A stretch of DNA of 64,000 bases from Lingula anatina (GCF_001039355.2 NW_019775158.1:100827-164826); one strand, 5' to 3'; shown: positions 11,663-23,700, numbered from the stretch's first letter. The notes: a model not told the origin generated them from the sequence alone. Program-made: numbers and translations.

Positions 11663-12150
11663 AGCAATACTGGACAAAGCAAAGTCAATTTATACATACA
11701 ACTGTAAATGAAATAAAATGACAATCACCCGATGCTTTCCATCGTAAACAGATCCTGCAGTTGTATCCTTAATAGATATTTATTAGAGACATAAATATCC
11801 CCAATGCCTTTGCTAAGTTTTTATGCCGTCACTATAGGCGTAGTGGACCAGAGAAACTAACCAGAACTGAGAGGGAAATCGACTGCCATCAACGCTGGAA
11901 CTCTCTCAGTGAATCAACAAGAAACACAATACAATTTCAGCATTTCTTTAAAAAAGATTCGATAACATCAAAATCACCATCAAAATCATCCTATTTTCAG
12001 AGATTATACATACGATAGGGATTGTTGTAAAAACATGAGAAGATAAGTGATATTTGCATTTTTATAGAGAAGCTGTGGCATCAAATTCACCAAAGCCTGC
12101 AATTCAAGATAGAACTGATTAAAAACTCTCAGTCGATCTTTTCCAGTATC
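11663..12150. other. Non-coding, nothing recognised
   Basis: AT-rich DNA between two TIR elements. No frame, RNA or repeat could be supported. Confidence 0.4.
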
Positions 12151-12469
12151 TATGGGACCATTCAGATCGGGAAGAGCCGAGGTTTGGCTAGGCCGCGACT
12201 AAAATATGGCGGACCTACATGAAAGAAAGACCGCTTAATCCTGTAATGGCCTCTCCGCCTCTCACACGGCTCCCCACGCGTCATCCCTCGACCGGTTGAA
12301 TTGAGCCGAGATTTAATTATGTGCCCCTGCGCGGACGACGCGTGGGGAGGAGTGTGAGAGGCGGAGAGACCTTTGCAGGATTAAGCGGTCTTTCTTTCAT
12401 GTAGGTCCGCCATATTAAGGTCGTGGCCTTGCTAGACCTCGGCTCTTCTCGATCTGAATCGTCCATATG
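12151..12469. mobile_element. Fold-back element with about 130 bp inverted arms
   Basis: The left arm (about 12152-12285) and right arm (about 12334-12468) are reverse complements over about 130 bases with few mismatches. Shared blocks include ATGGCGGACCTACATGAAAG, AAGACCGCTTAATCCTG, CTCCGCCTCTCACAC and CCCCACGCGTC. The loop is about 48 bases. GC content is clearly above the flanks. A long-arm MITE or fold-back transposon is the likely identity; a transcript would form a long double-stranded stem. Confidence 0.8.
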
Positions 12470-12470
12470 T

Positions 12471-12928
12471 TATCTGTCTTGACACAGTAAACAGCGCAAA
12501 GAAAGCCCGGTTCTGTGCGTGCTAGCCAGTTATTCTATGATATTGTACTGGGAAAAATTAAACACATAAGCCATTTTATGGAACAATTATTTCAATTCAA
12601 TTCAGTTTATTTACTTGTACATAGATTAGCATGGCCTTGTAAAGTATAATGTTATAATAAAAAAAGCAAAGTATGTGAATGAGCAAATATAGCCTTAAAA
12701 ATTGGCAGATGTACTAGTTAAATTACTCATGGAATAGTATAACTTAATGGTGATATACACTTTTTTGGTGTGTTCAAATATTTTTCATCAATATAAATCA
12801 TGCAGCATACATTTACACTGTGCAGTTGCAGTGTATGTACCGGTATGTAACATTATATGGGGTAATTAAAATTTTACAAATTATTCATGTAAGCTAGGAG
12901 TTACCAGGAGAGGCAATTCCTTCCACTT
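12471..12928. other. Non-coding; possible retroelement tail
   Basis: 12592-12606 has repeated CAATT units followed by an AT-rich region, reminiscent of LINE or SINE tails. No coding remnant was found, so this is only suggestive. Confidence 0.2.
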
Positions 12929-13803
12929 CTAATTAGTCGTCTGTTCTGAATACGGTTTTAGACGTAGTTCAGCAAGGGCTGATAAACTGTCATCATTTTT
13001 TGTTCAGGAGAGAAAGCCATTTTACCGTTGAATTAATAATAATAATAATATATTTATTTCAAGTCTAAAATCCATAAAATGTTCAATAGACTGTACAACA
13101 TAAAATACAAAGAAGTTTATAGATAAAAATGGTTAAGATATATTTTATATAAATAAGAGCTAAACTAACTTAATTGTAATAAACAGTAATTAAAAGTAAA
13201 AAATCCAAGGTTTCTTTAAAATGATAAAATTTAAGATTCATGAATAAAATGTCTTAAAAATATGAGTTTTTAATTCCTTTTTAAAAGATTCTTGTGATTC
13301 TATTTGTCTAATAAAAATTGGCAACTTATTCCACTCTACTGGTGCAGCTACACAAAATGATATGTCACCATATGATTTTAACCTTGAATTGAAGTTAAGT
13401 GTTGCGTAATTGAGTAAATTGCTCCATTTGTCTCTGAAAATTGTGATGAAGTGTTTTGGAGGCGACTGACTAAGCCAAGCAATGTTTGATTACTTGAAAA
13501 GGTTAAAACGACAGGGCTTCCTTTTGTCGGCGTTTCATTTTCAGTTTAATGAAAGTGCATGTGCGTAATGGGTGTTACGTAAATTTTATGTTATATAACG
13601 TTACAGTAATGTAGGCTTCATGCGCATCGAGACTGTAATTTCCTTTCTACATTCATTTTAAAGGGAAAAGGGTGAAGCAATCACTTGTTCCACTTTTTTT
13701 TCCTGTACTCACGGATGCTAATGTCACAACTAGATTATCTTTATAGCGAAGTCAATGAACTACTGCATTATTAACTGTCACGGAGAAGAAAAAAAGGGGA
13801 CGT
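12929..13803. repeat. Segmental duplication B, copy 1 (with LINE insert)
   Basis: Matches 14209-14762 except for the 349 bp LINE insert at 13035-13383 and a segment of about 40 bp absent near 12998. Shared landmarks include GATAAACTGTCATCATT and AAGTGTTGCGTAATTGAG. The left edge starts inside the end of the MITE that is complete in copy 2. Confidence 0.8.
13035..13383 (-). mobile_element. 5'-truncated LINE retrotransposon, 3' end, with target-site duplication
   Basis: On the minus strand it encodes the C-terminus of a LINE reverse-transcriptase polyprotein. The reading includes SYGDISFCVAAPVEWNKLP, then IRQIESQESFKKELKTHIF, and a stop at 13238-13240. The pattern AAPxxWNxLPxxIR...FKxxLKTHIF is common at the end of CR1/L2-like and related LINE proteins. 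A 3' untranslated part and an ATT-repeat tail follow (tail at 13035-13049). TTGAATT flanks the insert at 13028-13034 and 13384-13390, and the paralogous copy has the empty site at 14343-14349. Inactive: all catalytic domains are missing. Confidence 0.8.
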
Positions 13804-14062
13804 TAAAAGAAGACTTATTTATCTTTGTTGGCACTGTTACTAAACACTTCGTATAATTTTCTTTATGATGACCTTGTATCAGCTTTTAGGGTTGATGGTT
13901 TACTACAGAAAGTCTCTGGTCTGTATGGGTCATTGGGTATTGAAGTGTAATAAGTCATTCATCTTAAATTGCCCCTTGGGTACACAGTCGATAGATTCTG
14001 CCGCACCTTTCAGTTTTCGGCCCCGTGTACCGCCCTGTTTGGATTTGGAGATTATGATCACT

Positions 14063-14242
14063 TAGGCCGCATTCCGAACAGCGGAGTAACTAGTGCGCAG
14101 GTCAAATATGGCGACCCACTAAAGGCTTGCCGTCTAATCCGCTAATAGACACTAAAGGAGTCCCCGTGGGGAAGTATTCAAGTGGGTCGGCCATATTTGA
14201 TCCTCGGACTAATTAGTCTTCTGTTCTGAAAGCGGTCTTAGA
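14063..14242. mobile_element. TIR element (MITE) flanked by TTA
   Basis: The left end begins GGCCGCATTCCGAACAG; the complement of the right end begins GACCGCTTTCAGAACAG. Inverted repeats extend inward through CAAATATGG and GACCCACT, about 60 bases with mismatches. TTA lies outside both ends. About 180 bp, non-coding. Confidence 0.65.
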
Positions 14243-14762
14243 CGTAGTTTAGCAAGAGCTGATAAACTGTCATCATTTGTGACTGTATCAACAGATGTTG
14301 CTCTTTCACATTTTTTGTTCAGGAGAGAAAGCCATTTTGCCGTTGAATTGAAGTTAAGTGTTGCGTAATTGAGTAAATTGCTCCATTTGTCTCTGAAAAT
14401 TGTGATGAAGTGTTTTGGAGGCGACTGACTAAGCCAAGCAATGTTTGATTACTTGAAAGGTTAAAAAGACAGGGCTTCCTTTTGTCGGCGTTTCATTTTC
14501 AGTTTAATGAAAATGTACATGTGCGTAATGTGTGTTATGTAAATTTTAATGTCATATAACGTTACAGTCATGCAGGCTTCATGAGCACTGAGACTGTAAT
14601 TTCATCTCTACATCCACGTTGAAGGGAGAAGGATGAAGCAATCACTTGTTCCACTTTTTTCCTGTACTCACAGATGCTAATGTCACAACCAGATTAGCTG
14701 TATAGCGAAGTCAATGAACTACTGCATTATTAACTCTCACGGAGATGAAAAAAAGAGACGTT
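14209..14762. repeat. Segmental duplication B, copy 2 (empty LINE site)
   Basis: Paralogue of 12929-13803 without the LINE insert; a single TTGAATT at 14343-14349 marks the pre-insertion site. It starts in the right end of the 14063-14242 MITE. Divergence between the copies is several percent by eye. Confidence 0.8.
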
Positions 14763-16011
14763 GAGCTCGGATACTAGGATCTGAATGACTTTGATGTTCG
14801 AAGGCAGGTGGTCCTACTGGTGCCATCTTGCCATTTGGGAAAGTGCCTCCAATGTTGTCTTGGAAATCAATTTTCACTAAACAGTCATTTTTTTTCTGAC
14901 CAAGCCTTGGAGATAAAATTATATTTCTTTCGTACTAAGCAGACAATACGGAAGCATGATTGATTTTCTGTGCTATTATCAATTTTTTCCTGCGTTGTCC
15001 TTTGTAAATAGTTAAAAGGAAAATCGACGTTGTCTGCCGTTATCCAAGTTACGTAATTAGTTTCCAGTAAAATTTAACAAATAACTGCCAGAAAAAAAAA
15101 GAAAGAAAGAAATAAAGATCAAGTAGATCAAAATGACCGGGGGGCAATACTGCAGCATAAAATACGTTTTTTATTGGTTGTAAATCCCTACTAGTAATGA
15201 TTTTAAATTAAGGTGATACTAACTCAAATTAAATTAACGTCTAGGAGACATATTGCCATCGGAAAAATAGCGCTGTGCGTTGCAAATCTGTCAACTGCAA
15301 TTTCATGTCATTTAGAGTAGCAAATGTCTGGCGCAATGTGGGCTGTACCGCACGGTTCAGCGCGAGCTCGTATTCCGAAATGGTAAGCGTGTATTCTGGA
15401 GCTGCACAGAATTGTTTCGTGCGACTTAGTAGTGGTAACCGCATCGTTGCTTCTAGGTCCCTTGTATAAAAATATATAAAAATGTATAAATGAGAAAGAA
15501 ACGAAGCCTTGCCTGCGTTATAGCCTTATGTCATATTATTAGAAGAAATCTTTAAGACAACGCTGTAGCTGCTGATAGTTAATTAGAGTTATTGGGGTCA
15601 AGTCACAAAGCATCTGCATTATTTAAGTATACACCATTGTTTAATTGTGTCTTTATAAATGCATCTATATTGTTCACGGACATTTGAGTCTAGACACGTA
15701 GATGTATCAGTTGTGAGTGGTGCTAGTATCATAAAGCACGCCTGTATGCATGTGTACAAGAATGACATGCAAAGCGCGTTTGTTTTCGGAGATAAAAAAT
15801 CTTAATGATGGCTCGAGGCCTTAAGGGATCTAGGTACAATAGATGATCCAAATATAAATTTTCAATAATCTTTCAATCAAATAGACTAGACATAGCGCCT
15901 GGTATTATTGATGGATTAGATAGCCAGTGAGTAATAACAATTATGGAAGCAGTCTGACTGATTCTACATTTACACGCTCAGTGAAAATCTCTCTCACTCA
16001 CTGAATCTCAA
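14763..16011. other. Non-coding, nothing recognised
   Basis: AT-rich unique sequence. Overlapping short frames on both strands at 15241-15469 mirror each other and show no known motif. Confidence 0.4.
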
Positions 16012-16100
16012 TCTCTCTCTCTCTCTCTCTCCCTCAGACACACATACAGTATATTCCTTCTGGCACACATTTCTCTCACACACACGCGCATAGACGCAAG
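16012..16100. repeat. (TC)n and CA-rich low complexity
   Basis: CT dinucleotides at 16012-16033 followed by ACAC-rich DNA. A minus-strand frame across it ends in a glutamate/arginine repeat that simply translates the microsatellite. Confidence 0.9.
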
Positions 16101-16636
16101 CAACACGCACATACTTATACATGCATATGGGGTTTGCACGTGAAATAGAAAGTTTTTTGTGACGCTTATATATAGTCAATGTATAATATATATATATTGT
16201 TGAATGCCTGTTTAAAATCGACAGCGTTTTGTCGAGTAGGCAAATAGTGAAGCGCGAAAGGAAACGAATATCGTTGTTTGATTTAAAAAATTTGTATGGA
16301 ATGTTCTGTTTGGTTAACGTTTTGTTAACCTTAGGCGCCACCTTTTGATAAAACAGTGTTTCTCAATCGACGCAATCGATTGCGCTTTGCGATTGGATGA
16401 GACGCATTTTACACATGTCCCAACTAACGCAATTGATGGCGTACAACCGGATAATCAAATTGTTATATTTCTTGAATGGCTGCACTTAGGCAATTAATGA
16501 AAAATAAAATAAATGGATAGACGTTAAACAGACTGGATATGCGACAAGATAACTTATACTTTTGATTGGGGAAAATAAGTATGATAATTGCATAGTGAGA
16601 TAAAACTTAACAATAATTTTGTTGACTAGCTCTAGC
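16101..16636. other. Non-coding, nothing recognised
   Basis: AT-rich, with a 12 bp palindrome GCAATCGATTGC near 16374. No gene seen. Confidence 0.35.
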
Positions 16637-16654
16637 AAAAAAAAAAAAAAATAA

Positions 16655-16688
<34 letters not shown>

Positions 16689-16736
16689 ATAATAATTATC
16701 ATTATTATAAAAATAAAATAAAATAAAATAAAATAA
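16637..16736. repeat. Poly-A / AAATA low-complexity tract
   Basis: A homopolymer interrupted by T, then (AATAA)n units. It could be the tail of an old retroposon, but no body can be recognised beside it. Confidence 0.9.
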
Positions 16737-16914
16737 AATTCTTTTAATCATGATATCCAACTTTTATACAAACCATTGAAGATTTCGTTCATTTGGAGAA
16801 CAGAAAAAAAAAATAGATCACACCCTAAGCCCCATTGGAGTGTCTACATTATGGATCGCCTACAGCGTCCCCAAATCATCATCAATCAGTGCCTGTCTGA
16901 AGCAATTATGTTTT

Positions 16915-17348
16915 AATGATTACAGTAAAAAGGAAAAACTTAGGGAAAAGGAATGGCCTATTAAAATAAATGACCTAGTGAAAAGAATGGGCTGGTGAAA
17001 AAAAACCTGTTGAAAAGGAATGACCCAGTTAAAAGGAACGACCCAGTGTAACCTAGTGAAAAAAATGACCTAGTTAACAAAATGGCCCAGTGAAAAGAAT
17101 GACTTAGTGAAAAGAGTGACCTAGTGCAAAGGAATGAACTAGCGCAATGAATGACTAAGTAAAAAAAAAAAAAAAAAAAAAACGGCCCAGTGAAAAGGAT
17201 GACCTAGTGAAAAGGAATGACCTAGTGAACAAAATGACCCAGTGAAAAGAATGACCTAGTGAAAAGGAATGAACTAGTGCAATGAATGACTTAGTGAAAA
17301 AAACCTACCCAGTGAAAAGGATGACCTAGTGGAAAGAAAGACCTAAAA
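16915..17348. repeat. Degenerate minisatellite, about 15-18 bp unit
   Basis: Irregular array of a unit close to GAATGACCTAGTGAAAAG, with alternations CCTAGT/CCCAGT/CTTAGT. A higher-order repeat is visible: the order CCCAGTG, AATGA, GAACTAG, GCAATGAATGAC at about 17085-17155 recurs at 17225-17300. A poly-A run at 17160-17180 interrupts the array. Confidence 0.9.
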
Positions 17349-18230
17349 TTGAAAGAGGTTCCCCACAAAGTGCAATTTCTATTTACATTTTGGCGGTGCA
17401 CGTAAATATTCCTACATTATATAACGGATGTAAATGTTAAAAACTCTAATATACTAGAAACCTATTGAGACCAAATACTGATTTATCCTTACATTATAGC
17501 ATTTATACCTTATTTGCCTCCTTATGTGCACATACGGAACAGAAGTTATTTCTAAAATCTATAAATTAATTGCAAATCTATATTAATACATTCTCTCTTA
17601 TTCCCTTTTTTTTCCAATTCCTCATATGATGTACCGTCAAGTAAACTTTCAGTTATTTGAACACAGACCTACATGAGAGAGAGAGAGAGGGGCACACAGG
17701 CAGACAGACAGACAGACAGAGAGACAGACAGTCAACCAGCCAAACTTGATATCCAGAGGAGAAGGGGGTGATTGAAAGACTGACAGGAAAGATTAATTGC
17801 ATGTCACAGTCAGATTCATAGACATTCAACAGACAGAATATAAATCAAATTCTCATCGTGTTCTTATTAACGGATGCCAGATTGATATCCATAAATCTTG
17901 ACACCTTTGTGATTGTTACTGCCAAACACTGATCTTTGGAAGTTCGCTGAATTGAAGCCTGGGAACATCCTGACGGTCTCTTTAAAGAGTATTTAAAGGT
18001 GATATTTAAATTTTACCCTGAGTCCTTCGCCAGAATTGATGAGTTAAGAAGAGTTCGTTTTTTTTTTATATTGCGTATAACCAGGCCAACATTATTACAG
18101 TGTGATTTAAGTTGCATGTTGGTTAGAAATGTCAAGTCCGTCAGGTGTATACACCACAGCATATTCTAACGCTTGAAAGACATACTTCTAGGCATACAAT
18201 GCGCGGTAGACACATTGAAACATGTATATT
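17349..18230. other. Non-coding with GA and ACAG simple repeats
   Basis: GA repeats at about 17677-17690 and CAGA repeats at about 17699-17730. No gene recognised in the remainder. Confidence 0.5.
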
Positions 18231-18404
18231 GCACCGATGTAATGAAACTGAAGGTCCGTGTAACAGAAAGTCCGCTCTCCATTTAGTGACATGTACTGGT
18301 ATAATGGTTAATGACCATGTAATAATGACCTAAGTGGGTCAAAATTACAAATAAATGGGAAGCGGTCTTTCTATCATGGGGGACTTGTTGTTACGTTACA
18401 CCGG
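18231..18404. mobile_element. MITE, family 2 (CCGGTGTAACG), diverged copy
   Basis: The interior matches 35537-35710: shared stretches include GTAACAGAAAGTCCGC, GGGTCAAAA and CTATCATGGGGGACT. The right end is CGTTACACCGG; the left end is degraded to ACCGATGTAATG. Non-coding. Confidence 0.65.
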
Positions 18405-18456
18405 TATAAAAAGTTTTGATTCCCAATGGAGAGGTATGGGCAATGCGCATTTTACT

Positions 18457-18460
18457 GTGA

Positions 18461-18495
<35 letters not shown>

Positions 18496-18497
18496 AA
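18457..18497. repeat. (TAAA)n microsatellite
   Basis: About ten tetranucleotide units. Confidence 0.95.
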
Positions 18498-19082
18498 ACC
18501 GCTTCTTTGCAGGTACCAGCACTTTAACCAGGAAAACTGACAACTAAGCACAATGATAACGCGACAATCAGCTTAGGTCCTTAGGATATGCCATACGTGA
18601 TTGATGGATACATGAATATGTATGGACACAAAAGAAATAACTCAAACTAGGTCACATAATGCTACACTTTAGGGTATATTAACATATAGCAGGATAGTAG
18701 CCCTGTTTTTCGATCAAAGTGATAAATGTTTTAGTCTTAAAATAAGCCTGTCTGGTGATCATGAGTTGCTGCAAGTCGCTGTATTGTGCTTCTCCCTATA
18801 GTGGGACATATATATATATATAGTCACGAAATCAAATACATGAACTAATTCAAATACTAGGAAATTAATGCACTCGTTTGAGCGGTAATGCCAAATGACT
18901 TAATGAACAGTAATGACATCATGTACGTCACATGGGAAAATAAGACAAATATTAAACACAGACTGATCTCAAACGAACGTACTTGTACAGAGGCAAGTTA
19001 GAATAACATCAGTAATTACTATGTTTAGGAAGACCGTAAATCGCGCATTTCTACCAAATTGCCATTTTCCTAATATGCCTTA
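18498..19082. other. Non-coding, nothing recognised
   Basis: AT-rich unique DNA with a short TA tract at 18810-18822. No gene seen. Confidence 0.4.
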
Positions 19083-20740
19083 TTAAATCTCCCCAATAAA
19101 ATGACATAAAATACATTAATAAGATAACCTGCAAGGAGAATCCATTTTACTTATTAGACCACAAATGATATCCACTGGACAAATACACATTTACTGCGAA
19201 AAGAGAGGTCATGGTGACCTCGCGGTGGTGATTCAGTTTGGAATAGTGTCGCACACTACCGAGAGGGGCGTGAAACCCAAGAGACGCCCAAATGGAAGCT
19301 CATTTAGTACAAAAAAAAAAAACAAAAAAATTTAGTGATGGTTCAGATGTTCCAATAATATCTTTCTATGCCGGAGGGAATAATTTTTGGTCAAACAGCA
19401 TGCAGACATTGCCGCCGACGTTAAGAACCCCATTACTCGTATGCCTAAGGTGAATTGCTTTGTTTGTCAGGATTTATGTGATATTTTACAAGACTTAATG
19501 AAGAAATATACCCGGGAACCCTTTCATTATTCTTTGAAAAATCGATGGGGAACATGAACAAAATATGTTTAATGATAACTTTTTTTCAGGACGATCATTA
19601 AATACTACTGTTACTCAGTTTGGAAATGTCGAAAATTCCTTCCGTCTCAGTCTGCTTTGCATTCAGCCTGGCGATATTATAGCGCCAAATGTGACCAAAA
19701 GTGAATGATTGAAACGTTTGAGATTGTCTTTCGTACGAGCGACGGTGGCGACCTCGTGTCAGTAAAAACTCCGGCCCAACCCTACCAGCTGGCAGTGGAA
19801 ACTCAGTTAGGGCCCAACTTTGTCGGTCCAACTTTGTGGGGATTCTTGCTCAGTGCAATCAGTGGAATCATTTTAATTGCCTGCCTTCTCTAGCAGCTAC
19901 TGGTAGGGGGTATTTAAGTCGAAGGCACACGAAAGTTTATTACAGGGTGACCCATAACTGAACGAGGAGGGGAAACATTCAGTTTAGCCGATTGCACTAA
20001 GCAAGAACCCCCGCAGAGTTTGACACATCCAACTACATGTAGTACGATTTGTCTACCTGAATGCTCCCTTATTGAACATGTGCATCAAGTAAGGCTGGAT
20101 GCACCTGTTTTGTCACTTGTAAAGTCTGGACGTACCATACAAGTTTGTATTGTGTATGTGATACCTAATTTCAGTGTGCATCCCAGACAAATATTCAGAA
20201 CGAATTCCAACCAATCGCATCTTTCCTTGCATTTGACCTAGGCATGTCCTCAGTGAAATTGAAGGCTTCATGTCCTTGTCGTGTTGTTATACCACAGTGC
20301 AGTGGATGGGGTTTCAAAGCGAAGCATATTAGACTGATGTTTTTGCTGCACTTGAGGCAAAAGGAAATTAATAAGTTATTTACGTTCATATTGTAATGCT
20401 TCTGGTAGGTTATTTTATTTCAATTATGTCAGCTTCAACAACTCGAAAAACCGCCTTGTCTCAATAAAACGTTGACAAAAGAAGTTAACTTCTAGACTGC
20501 TTTTTCCGCTGAGAAACCTTCAATACAATTAATTGAAAACCTAGAGTTTAATTCCCGATTGCTCTTTGTTCTTAAGTACGCAAGTTTAACTTTGGCATAT
20601 CAGCTCCTTGCAATTAAATGTCGTATATTTGTGACCACAACAATGGCAGGGATTCCATCAAATTTGCTCAATACCTAGACCAACCCAAACTGTGTGCATG
20701 GAAGCGTTGTTAACACCCCCCCCCCTTGCTGCCGCTGGAA
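19083..20740. repeat. Block X, copy 1 (left part only)
   Basis: Aligns with 23859-25520 and, from the A tract at about 19310, almost identically with 20742-22165. It is cut at the N at 20741 just after GCTGCCGCTGGAA. Likely a contig end whose overlap with the next contig was not merged. Short frames inside are preserved only because the copies are nearly identical. Confidence 0.85.
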
Positions 20741-20741
20741 N
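20741..20741. other. Single-N assembly join
   Basis: Left of the N is the end of Block X copy 1; right of it an A homopolymer begins Block X copy 2, at the same place as the A tract near 19310-19328. About 1.4 kb is therefore present on both sides of the join. Confidence 0.8.
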
Positions 20742-23700
20742 AAAAAAAAAAAAAATTTGTGATGGTTCAGATGTTCCAATAATATCTTTCTCTGCCGGAG
20801 GGAATAATTTTTGGTCAAACAGCATGCAGACATTGCCGCCGACGTTAAGAACCCCATTACTCGTATGCCTAAGGTGAATTGCTTTGTTTGTCAGGATTTA
20901 TGTGATATTTTACAAGACTTAATGAAGAAATATACCCGGGAACCCTTTCATTATTCTTTGAAAAATCGATGGGGAACATGAACAAAATATGTTTAATGAT
21001 AACTTTTTTTCAGGACGATCATTAAATACTACTGTTACTCAGTTTGGAAATGTCGAAAATTCCTTCCGTCTCGGTCTGCTTTGCATTCAGCCTGGCGATA
21101 TTATAGCGCCAAATGTGACCAAAAGTGAATGATTGAAACGTTTGAGATTGTCTTTCGTACGAGCGACGGTGGCGACCTCGTGTCAGTAAAAACTCCGGCC
21201 CAACCCTACCAGCTGGCAGTGGAAACTCAGTTAGGGCCCAACTTTGTCGGTCCAACTTTGTGGGGATTCTTGCTCAGTGCAATCAGTGGAATCATTTTAA
21301 TTGCCTGCCTTCTCTAGCAGCTACTGGTAGGGGGTATTTAAGTCGAAGGCACACGAAAGTTTATTACAGGGTGACCCATAACTGAACGAGGAGGGGAAAC
21401 ATTCAGTTTAGCCGATTGCACTAAGCAAGAACCCCCGCAGAGTTTGACACATCCAACTACATGTAGTACGATTTGTCTACCTGAATGCTCCCTTATTGAA
21501 CATGTGCATCAAGTAAGGCTGGATGCACCTGTTTTGTCACTTGTAAAGTCTGGACGTACCATACAAGTTTGTATTGTGTATGTGATACCTAATTTCAGTG
21601 TGCATCCCAGACAAATATTCAGAACGAATTCCAACCAATCGCATCTTTCCTTGCATTTGACCTAGGCATGTCCTCAGTGAAATTGAAGGCTTCATGTCCT
21701 TGTCGTGTTGTTATACCACAGTGCAGTGGATGGGGTTTCAAAGCGAAGCATATTAGACTGATGTTTTTGCTGCACTTGAGGCAAAAGGAAATTAATAAGT
21801 TATTTACGTTCATATTGTAATGCTTCTGGTAGGTTATTTTATTTCAATTATGTCAGCTTCAACAACTCGAAAAACCGCCTTGTCTCAATAAAACGTTGAC
21901 AAAAGAAGTTAACTTCTAGACTGCTTTTTCCGCTGAGAAACCTTCAATACAATTAATTGAAAACCTAGAGTTTAATTCCCGATTGCTCTTTGTTCTTAAG
22001 TACGCAAGTTTAACTTTGGCATATCAGCTCCTTGCAATTAAATGTCGTATATTTGTGACCACAACAATGGCAGGGATTCCATCAAATTTGCTCAATACCT
22101 AGACCAACCCAAACTGTGTGCATGGAAGCGTTGTTAACACCCCCCCCCCTTGCTGCCGCTGGAAGACAAAAATAAGCAGAGTTCCCAGCGGCATTTAATC
22201 GCACAATTTCTGCGATTCACCGCGTGCAGCTTTCCTCGCAATTTTAATTGTCATCTTTCCGAGATAATACTATAATAGGTACCAGTTTCCCCCTTTAGGA
22301 AATTAAAGGCATATTGGAAATGACATTTTTTGTTGGTTCTTTGATAGGACATCCAACTTACAATAGCGGAAGAAGGGTAACAATCTTTACAGACAGGAAA
22401 GTCACCTTATGGGATAATCCACGAAGGAAATTAAGTGCCTTCGTAAAAAAAAGGCGCATCCAGCACCAGCACCTTAACCTTATTTAATGACAAAGCTGGG
22501 TATTTTCCGCTGCGTTCTTTTTTAACTGCTTACATTATGACATTAACGGTACGAAGCCAGCGGGGAGTTCCTGTTGTTAGAATGAGCTTAATGTTGGTCT
22601 TTGATGCACTATACAATGAAACGTTCGCCCTTTCCGTGGAGTTTTGATTTCTTTGTTTGTGGCAATAACGTGTACCGGTATTTCATGATCGAGAGTAGAA
22701 TTAGTAGGATTGTTATTCCCAATTGGCATTTAAACCTAACGCATTCTGGTGTTAACTTTTTTTTTCAAACTTGCTTAAGGCCATTTGCGTTGCTCATGTA
22801 AATATCAATATGTGATTTATTATATTATTTGAATAAATCCCGATGTGACGACCCGATATGTCCGACAGGCCAGATATGTCCTACGACCAGAGAAGGCCAG
22901 ATATGTTGTCGGACATATCTGGCCTGTCGGACACATCTGTCTCTTTTTTTTTTGGTCGGACATATCTGGCCTGCCGGACACATCTGGCTCTTTTCTGTCA
23001 GACATATCTGGCCTTCTCTGGTCGTAGGACATATCTGGCCTGTCGGACATATCGGGTCGTCACATCCCGGTCAAGCTCTCCCCTCTTTCAGTGATGGTCT
23101 GCTTACAGAGCATTGACTACTCTGATGAGACTAAATGTTCCCTTAATAAATGCAACTTTGCGCTTGGATAATTTTTTAATGATCTGATACGAAATTCGCT
23201 GATTCTAGATGTTGGTGAAGTTGGTTTTTATGATAAGCTTATAGCATTAGGGAAATCAGTACTGCACTTAGACTCCATCACCCTTGTTTAAAAAGAGTAA
23301 ATTGTTTAGAACTTACAAAGTAGGATGCGTTTAAAAAGTAAATTTACCGACAGGAAATTGCCTACTAGCTAGTATTGTACGTGCTAAAGTGCAAGTATTT
23401 TGCGTGTTTGTTCAAAGATCTAGTTTACTGGGGTGACTTCAAAGTTAAGGGTTAAATCGTTTTTGTGCACCCGATGGGAAATTAACACCAATAGATGTGT
23501 CAGCTCTGTGTTATGCGGTAAGTGTTGGAAGCAACTGCATTATTGAGCTTGTTGCAGAGAATCACTAGCAGTGTCTCAAGTGTGCAGAATCTAACCGTTA
23601 GCAAAATCGAAATTTGTGTCGGTTAATTTAATTCTAAGGTATCTTCTTAAATTGAACTATTGCATTACGTATGTCTTTTAAATATGGATGAATGCAAACG

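Noticed and set aside
15994-16341. 115-codon minus-strand frame
   Set aside because: Its N-terminal part is AT-rich noise and its end is the CT microsatellite read as Glu-Arg repeats.
19598-21813. Frames of 62-77 codons recurring identically in Block X copies
   Set aside because: Recurrence reflects near-identical duplicated DNA, not selection; opposite-strand frames overlap and no domain is recognised.
22843-23066. Spaced 18 bp repeats suggesting a CRISPR-like array
   Set aside because: Units occur in both orientations without regular unique spacers, in eukaryotic DNA; it is a fold-back element.
22820-23116. Overlapping frames with repeated MSDRPDMS / GHIWP residues
   Set aside because: They are the six-frame translation of the 18 bp palindromic fold-back repeat; open in several frames on both strands.
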